This document shows, one piece after another, positions 59,874 through 64,000 of a stretch of 64,000 nt of DNA. This DNA comes from Cupriavidus sp. IDO. Its GTDB lineage: Bacteria; Pseudomonadota; Gammaproteobacteria; Burkholderiales; Burkholderiaceae. The notes beneath the pieces are model-generated. The model saw nothing but the letters and a program-made list of their open reading frames with translations. It was not told where the DNA came from and made no database searches. Position 1 is the first letter of the stretch. Every line of letters begins with the position of its first letter. The stretch covers positions 62,001-126,000 of the forward strand of contig NZ_JWMA01000029.1 in assembly GCF_000812465.1 (NCBI RefSeq). Direction: 5' to 3'. Made by a program: the position numbers and the translations under genes.

Positions 59874-60086
59874 TCAGGCGGCCTTGCGCAGGATGCTGTA
59901 GAGCTGGTCCTTCAGCTGCAGCTTTTCCTTCTTCAGGCGTTCGATCTCGGTACTTGTGCCTGGCAGGATGCCCGCCTCCATGTTGCGGATTTCCTGGTCG
60001 AGTTCGTTATGGCGATTGAACAGCCGGGAGAAGTGGGCGTCCTGCGTCTTGAGCGTGGAGATCTTGTCGCGGTATTCGGGAAACAT
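59874..60086 (-). CDS. DUF465 / YdcH-family small coiled-coil protein
   Basis: A 70-residue mostly helical protein: MFPEYRDKISTLKTQDAHFSRLFNRHNELDQEIRNME, then STEIERLKKEKLQLKDQLYSILRK, the DUF465 signature. Probably a short antiparallel coiled coil; function unknown. ATG 60086 is chosen since GAGGAGAG lies six bases upstream on the minus strand; an upstream open frame to 60137 is not homologous. Translation appears coupled to ppk2 just downstream. Confidence 0.9.
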   Translation of the reverse strand: MFPEYRDKISTLKTQDAHFSRLFNRHNELDQEIRNMEAGILPGTSTEIERLKKEKLQLKDQLYSILRKAA

Positions 60087-60251
60087 ATGGCTCTCCTCAG
60101 GTTGGAATCCGTGCGCCTGCTCGGGCAGCGCATGCATTCATTCTGAGGAGGCCGGGCGGCGGCGGCCTTGATGTGGATCATGGCCGCGGAAGGCCGGAAA
60201 TCAACTGTTGCGCCGGTAATCACCGCTTGGCGGCCGAAGGCCGTCGGCACA

Positions 60252-60281
60252 AACAAGAACGCCCGCCGGGGGCGGCGGGCG
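60252..60281 (-). terminator. Rho-independent terminator of suhB
   Basis: CGCCCGCCG at 60260-60268 pairs with CGGCGGGCG at 60273-60281 with a GGGG loop. On the minus strand TTCTTGTTTG follows. It is 39 bp past the suhB stop. The rest of the 60138-60320 gap is the DUF465/ppk2 promoter region. Confidence 0.75.
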
Positions 60282-60320
60282 CTTCTGGGGGGCTGCAGGC
60301 TCTCCTGCGCCGTCAGCCGC

Positions 60321-61142
60321 TTATGCCGCTGCGGGCTTGACGTTGTCCAGCGAGTAGGGCGCCAGCAGGCGAACCATCTGCGCAAAGGCCTTGGGATTGC
60401 CGGCCAGGACTTCGCCTTGCTCCATCTGGCGGGCTTCGCCGGCGTAGTTGCCGACCAGGCCGCCGGACTCGGTGATCAGGAGCATGCCGGCTGCCATGTC
60501 CCACGGCTTCAGGCCGCGCTCGAAGAAGCCGTCCAGGCGGCCGCAGGCGACATAGGCCAGATCGAGGGCGGCGGCGCCCGGGCGGCGCAGGCCGGCGCAG
60601 CTGCGCGTCATCAGCGCGAACATTTCCAGGTATTCGTCCATGCCTTCCAGGTCACGGAAGGGGAAGCCGGTGCCGATCAGGCAGTCGGCCAGCTTGTCGC
60701 GGCGGGTCACGCGGATGCGTCGGTTGTTCAGGAAGGCGCCCGCACCCTTGCTGGCGGTGAAGAGTTCGTCGCGGGTGGGGTCGTAGACCACGGCCTGCAC
60801 CGGCGTGCCGCGGTGCAGCTGGGCGATGGAGACCGCGTACTGCGGAAAGCCGTGGATGAAGTTGGTGGTGCCGTCGAGCGGGTCGATGACCCAGGTGTAT
60901 TCGTGGCTGTCTTCGCCTTCCGCCCAGGACTGGCCGGACTCTTCCGCTAGAATGGCGTGTTCGGGGTAGGCAGTGCGGATGACCTCGATGATCGCGGCTT
61001 CGGCAGCACGATCGACTTCGGTCACGAAATCGTTGTGTTGTTTGCGCGAGACGCGCACCAGATCGACGTCGAGCGACGCGCGGTTGATGATGGATCCCGC
61101 CTTGCGGGCCGCCTTGACGGCGATATTGAGCATCGGATGCAT
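60321..61142 (-). CDS. suhB: Inositol-1-monophosphatase family protein SuhB
   Basis: A 273-residue Mg/Li-sensitive phosphatase that hydrolyses inositol monophosphate; SuhB also joins the rRNA antitermination complex in E. coli. Metal-site motifs: ILAEESGQS near 70, [17 protein letters not shown] near 88-104, and [17 protein letters not shown] near 220-236. ATG 61142 is chosen, with GGAGAG just upstream on the minus strand; an upstream frame to 61334 is not homologous. Divergent from trmJ. Confidence 0.94.
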   Translation of the reverse strand: MHPMLNIAVKAARKAGSIINRASLDVDLVRVSRKQHNDFVTEVDRAAEAAIIEVIRTAYPEHAILAEESGQSWAEGEDSHEYTWVIDPLDGTTNFIHGFPQYAVSIAQLHRGTPVQAVVYDPTRDELFTASKGAGAFLNNRRIRVTRRDKLADCLIGTGFPFRDLEGMDEYLEMFALMTRSCAGLRRPGAAALDLAYVACGRLDGFFERGLKPWDMAAGMLLITESGGLVGNYAGEARQMEQGEVLAGNPKAFAQMVRLLAPYSLDNVKPAAA

Positions 61143-61321
61143 GAATCTCTCCAGGCCGGCCAGGACGAAACGGCAGGGCGCGAAGCTATCGCGCGCCGGT
61201 CCCGGGCAGCTGACAACACAACGGATTGTAGAAGAACGTCGGGCGTCGCCATAAGTGCTGCGAAAGGCTCGCAGGCATGCGAATTCGTGGCGCCGCGCCA
61301 AAGATGAACCCCGAATTGTAT

Positions 61322-62191
61322 ATGAACCCGGCAACTGACACGAGCCAGGCCGCCACGGCGGCCGCTGCCCCGCACGATATGTTCGCCCGCGTGCGCTTTG
61401 TGCTGGTCGAAACCAGCCATCCCGGCAATGTCGGCTCGGTGGCGCGGGCGATCAAGACCATGGGCTTCGGCAGCCTAGTGCTGGTTTCGCCACGGGAGGC
61501 CGCCGTGCGCGAGCATCCCGACGCCATTGCCATGGCCAGCGGGGCCGATGACGTGCTGGCGGCAGCGCGCATCGTCGGCGACATCGAGACCGCGCTGGCC
61601 GGCGCCGCCTTTACCGTCGCCATGACGGCGCGGCAGCGCGAACTCGGGCCGCCACGGCTTTTGCCGCGCGATGCTGCGGCGCGCGGGCTGGCGACGCTGG
61701 CCAGCACGGCCGATGGCGACATCGCCTTCGTCTTCGGCAACGAGCGCTACGGCCTGCCCAACGAGGCGGTCGAGCGTTGCCAGGCCGTTACCCATATCCC
61801 CGCCAATCCGGCCTATGCCTCGCTCAACCTGGCACAGGCCGTCCAGTTGATCGCATACGAGACCCGGCTCGCCTTGCTGGAGGCGGGCGCTGGCCCGTCG
61901 GACGGCGGCGGCAATATCGGCTATGCTGGTGAGCCGGCCACGGCCGAGCAGATCGAGGCGATGTTCGGCCACCTGCAGGCTGCGCTGGAGGCCATCGGCT
62001 TTCTCGATCCGGAGAACCCCCGCAAACTGATGCCGCGCCTGCGGCGCATGTTTGCCCGCAGCGGGCTGGAGCGGGAAGAGGTGAACATCCTGCGCGGCGT
62101 CGCCCGGCACATGCTGCTCGCCGTGCGCGACAAGGCAGCAGTACAACACGATCAAGGGCCGGATGCACCGGCCTCGCAACAGGAGCACTGA
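61322..62191 (+). CDS. trmJ: tRNA (cytidine/uridine-2'-O-)-methyltransferase TrmJ
   Basis: A 289-residue SPOUT methyltransferase that 2'-O-methylates position 32 of tRNAs in E. coli. Motifs: [30 protein letters not shown] near 25-55, [18 protein letters not shown] near 140 and [22 protein letters not shown] (the knot). The C-terminal helical extension (about 190-270) is the TrmJ-specific part. ATG 61322 is an uncertain choice; ATG 61304 and 61277 are in frame, none with a clear ribosome site. suhB-trmJ-cysE clustering occurs in other proteobacteria. Confidence 0.92.
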   Translation: MNPATDTSQAATAAAAPHDMFARVRFVLVETSHPGNVGSVARAIKTMGFGSLVLVSPREAAVREHPDAIAMASGADDVLAAARIVGDIETALAGAAFTVAMTARQRELGPPRLLPRDAAARGLATLASTADGDIAFVFGNERYGLPNEAVERCQAVTHIPANPAYASLNLAQAVQLIAYETRLALLEAGAGPSDGGGNIGYAGEPATAEQIEAMFGHLQAALEAIGFLDPENPRKLMPRLRRMFARSGLEREEVNILRGVARHMLLAVRDKAAVQHDQGPDAPASQQEH

Positions 62192-62487
62192 CAGGTGGCG
62201 GAAAATCCGGCCTATTCCATGCGCGATGGCACCAGCAACGGTGCTGCTCGCCGGCTCATGGAGCGTGCCGTGCCGTACGCCGGTGCGCAACGGTCGTCGA
62301 CCGGCCTGGTGCATGCCTGCGAGCGATGTTGAACCCGCGTCGCAGCGAATGACCCTGACGGCATCGGGGCAGCAAATCTCTTACACTCCCTGATCCCGTT
62401 CCCACCGGCCAATGACCTCGCCGGCGACCGCGCACACGGCTGACCCGTGTTGCCCGGCGCACGGCGCGGCAACACGACACGACCAAG

Positions 62488-63231
62488 ATGTTCTCTCGCC
62501 TGAAGGAAGATATCGACACCATCATGCTGCGCGACCCCGCCGCGCGCAGCCGGCTCGAAGTCCTCACCTGCTATCCCGGCCTGCATGCCGTGGTGTTCCA
62601 TCGATTCGCACACGGCTGCTGGAATGCCGGCTTCCACTGGCTCGGGCGCTGGATCTCGCACTGGTCGCGCTTCCTGACCGGCATCGAAATCCATCCCGCG
62701 GTCAAGCTCGGGCGGCGCGTGTTCATCGACCACGGCATGGGCGTGGTGATTGGCGAAACGGCCGAAATCGGCGACGACTGCACGATCTACCAGGGCGTGA
62801 CGCTGGGTGGCACGTCGCTCTACAAGGGGCAGAAGCGGCATCCCACGCTGGGTGCCAGCGTGGTGGTCAGCGCTGGCGCCAAGGTGCTGGGCGGGTTCGT
62901 GGTCGGCGACGGCGCGCGCGTGGGCTCGAATGCGGTGGTGCTCAAGCCGGTGCCGCCGGGCGCGACTGCGGTCGGCATTCCGGCGCGCATCATCCTGCCC
63001 GATGCGCCCGCGACGCAGCAGGGCGCCAAGCAGGAGTTCTCGGCCTACGGCATCACGCCCAACGCCGACGACCCGGTGTCGCTCGCACTCAAGAGCCTGA
63101 TCGACAATGCCGCCCAGCAGCATGACCGCATCGAGGCCGTGCTGGCCGCGCTCGACCGGCTGGGCGAGCATCTCGAGAACACGCCGAACGACCGCTTCGA
63201 CGCGAGCGAATTGCGCAAGCTGATGAAGTAA
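62488..63231 (+). CDS. cysE: Serine O-acetyltransferase
   Basis: A 247-residue left-handed beta-helix acetyltransferase making O-acetylserine for cysteine synthesis. An N-terminal helical part ([38 protein letters not shown]) is followed by the hexapeptide-repeat region ([44 protein letters not shown]), with catalytic Asp/His in FIDHGMG and [10 protein letters not shown]. About 65 residues of C-terminal tail beyond the helix are unusual. The 296-bp gap 62192-62487 before it shows no gene or clear signal. Confidence 0.95.
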   Translation: MFSRLKEDIDTIMLRDPAARSRLEVLTCYPGLHAVVFHRFAHGCWNAGFHWLGRWISHWSRFLTGIEIHPAVKLGRRVFIDHGMGVVIGETAEIGDDCTIYQGVTLGGTSLYKGQKRHPTLGASVVVSAGAKVLGGFVVGDGARVGSNAVVLKPVPPGATAVGIPARIILPDAPATQQGAKQEFSAYGITPNADDPVSLALKSLIDNAAQQHDRIEAVLAALDRLGEHLENTPNDRFDASELRKLMK

Positions 63232-63236
63232 GAGGG

Positions 63237-63256
63237 CCGGGCGCCGAGCGCCCGGT
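63237..63256. terminator. Hairpin between cysE and lpxH
   Basis: CCGGGCGC at 63237-63244 pairs with GCGCCCGG at 63248-63255 with a CGA loop. It lies between convergent genes 25 bp apart. The T-run is poor (TTCACT), so it may terminate weakly. Confidence 0.5.
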
Positions 63257-64000
63257 TCACTCGGTCTGGGACAGTACCCGGAAGCCGCTCTCGTCCAGCT
63301 GCAATGCGGCGGCACGGGGATGGCTGCCGTCCAGGTCCCAGTCGGTCAGCACCCAGCGCACGCCCGAGGCTTCCTCGTGCCGTGCCGGCCGGTGCGTATG
63401 GCCATGGACCAGCAGGGAGGCGTTGCCGGCTTGCATCAGCCCGGCTACCGCGGAGGGCGTGACATCGCCATAGAAGGGCAGTTGTGCGCCCTGGCCTTCG
63501 CGCAGCTGACGCGCACGGCCCGCCTCGCTGTCGGCGCGCAGCCTTCGGGCCACTGACAAGCGGGCAGACAACGGCAGCGCCAGGAACAGGCGCTGCACCC
63601 AACGCTTGCGGGTCCAGCGCCGGAAGCGGTTGTAGCGTTCGTCATCCAGGCACAGCATGTCGCCGTGGCTGAGCACCACGCGATGGCCGGCGCAGAGGAT
63701 GACGGTGGGATCGGGCAGCAGCGTCGCGCCCGCGGCAGCGGCAAATCGCCGGCCCAGCAGGAAGTCACGGTTGCCGTGCATCAGGTAGACCGGGACGCCG
63801 CGTCCGGCCAGCGCGCGCAGCGCGCCGGCGATCTGCCGGGCGAACGGCGAGTCGGTTTCCTCGTCGCCCACCCAGAATTCGAAGAAGTCGCCGAGGATGA
63901 ACAATGCGCGCGCATCTTGCGCGGCACGCTCCAGCACGCGCTCGAAGGCTGCCAGCGTACGTGGCATGCCCGGCGTCAGGTGCAGGTCGGAAATGAACCA
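63257..64000 (-). CDS. lpxH: UDP-2,3-diacylglucosamine diphosphatase (5'-truncated by window edge)
   Basis: An LpxH-type calcineurin-like hydrolase that cleaves UDP-2,3-diacylglucosamine to lipid X in lipid A synthesis. The frame stays open to the end of the window: upstream of ATG 63967 it reads WFISDLHLTPG, supplying the DxH motif, so 63967 is not the start. Further motifs: ILGDFFEFWVGDEE, MHGNRDFLLG, VVLSHGDMLCLDD and VHGHTHRP, all metal ligands. The last few N-terminal codons are outside the window. Convergent with cysE. Confidence 0.95.
   Translation of the reverse strand, partial: WFISDLHLTPGMPRTLAAFERVLERAAQDARALFILGDFFEFWVGDEETDSPFARQIAGALRALAGRGVPVYLMHGNRDFLLGRRFAAAAGATLLPDPTVILCAGHRVVLSHGDMLCLDDERYNRFRRWTRKRWVQRLFLALPLSARLSVARRLRADSEAGRARQLREGQGAQLPFYGDVTPSAVAGLMQAGNASLLVHGHTHRPARHEEASGVRWVLTDWDLDGSHPRAAALQLDESGFRVLSQTE

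Noticed and set aside
62192..62487. Search of the 296-bp trmJ-cysE gap for a small gene or riboswitch
   Set aside because: Only short frames with unremarkable composition; no conserved RNA fold or hairpin-T-run pattern could be seen.

Overview
This is a 64 kb stretch of a GC-rich (roughly 65%), gene-dense bacterial chromosome. Protein families and gene order point to Burkholderiaceae in the Cupriavidus/Ralstonia group, most likely Cupriavidus. The evidence is the LMW-PTP/recombinase/isc order, HexR beside edd, a large beta-proteobacterial-type Hsp33, metallo-type KdsA, the bamC-dapA and pyrG-kdsA-eno blocks, and PPK2. The species call is an inference from recalled synteny, not from a search. 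I see no rRNA, tRNA, CRISPR array, prophage or complete insertion sequence. Almost everything is core housekeeping. Non-coding content is limited to short promoters, terminators and a few relics.

Layout. 0-8.7 kb: end of a tyrosine phosphatase gene, a membrane 'recombinase', then the whole iron-sulfur assembly operon iscR-iscS-iscU-iscA-(DUF3565)-hscB-hscA-fdx-iscX. It is led by a promoter covered by two IscR type-1 sites and closed by a strong terminator. 8.7-10.7 kb: a duplicated beta-barrel protein and a glycine-zipper protein. 10.8-18.6 kb, mostly minus strand: rpfE-like, recJ, prfB (with the programmed +1 frameshift), an SDR and lysS, interrupted by a plus-strand NlpD-like lipoprotein and a truncated IS607-type resolvase. 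18.7-24 kb: lolC-lolD, tatD, and a comEC that appears broken. 24-27.7 kb: hexR divergent from edd-gntK (Entner-Doudoroff), with two perfect 17-bp HexR palindromes between them. 27.9-32.3 kb: a four-gene Anbu operon (circularly permuted ATP-grasp, alpha-E protein, transglutaminase, Anbu protease homologue), followed by an alpha/beta hydrolase. 33.2-38.1 kb: pyrG-kdsA-DUF1330-eno-ftsB.

38-47.7 kb: hslO, gamma-carbonic anhydrase, DUF455 ferritin-like protein, an acyl-CoA synthetase divergent from a hydrolase, ferredoxin-NADP reductase, PHP phosphatase, YrdC-like protein and an M50 protease. 47.7-51.7 kb: a trpS relic (first ~13 codons plus the last ~25, the middle gone), methyltransferase, dapA, bamC and an MBL hydrolase. 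51.7-57.7 kb: an Ala/Pro repeat lipoprotein, roxA divergent from slyD with an 11-bp gap, a degenerate phosphoesterase, and mutS. 57.9-64 kb: an RRM protein, universal stress protein, ppk2, DUF465, suhB, trmJ, cysE and the start-truncated lpxH.

Points most worth a second look: the Anbu operon (known but functionally unsolved), the trpS internal deletion, the comEC lesion, the IS607 relic inside the recJ/prfB neighbourhood, the DUF3565 gene inside the isc operon, and several unassigned palindromic operators.
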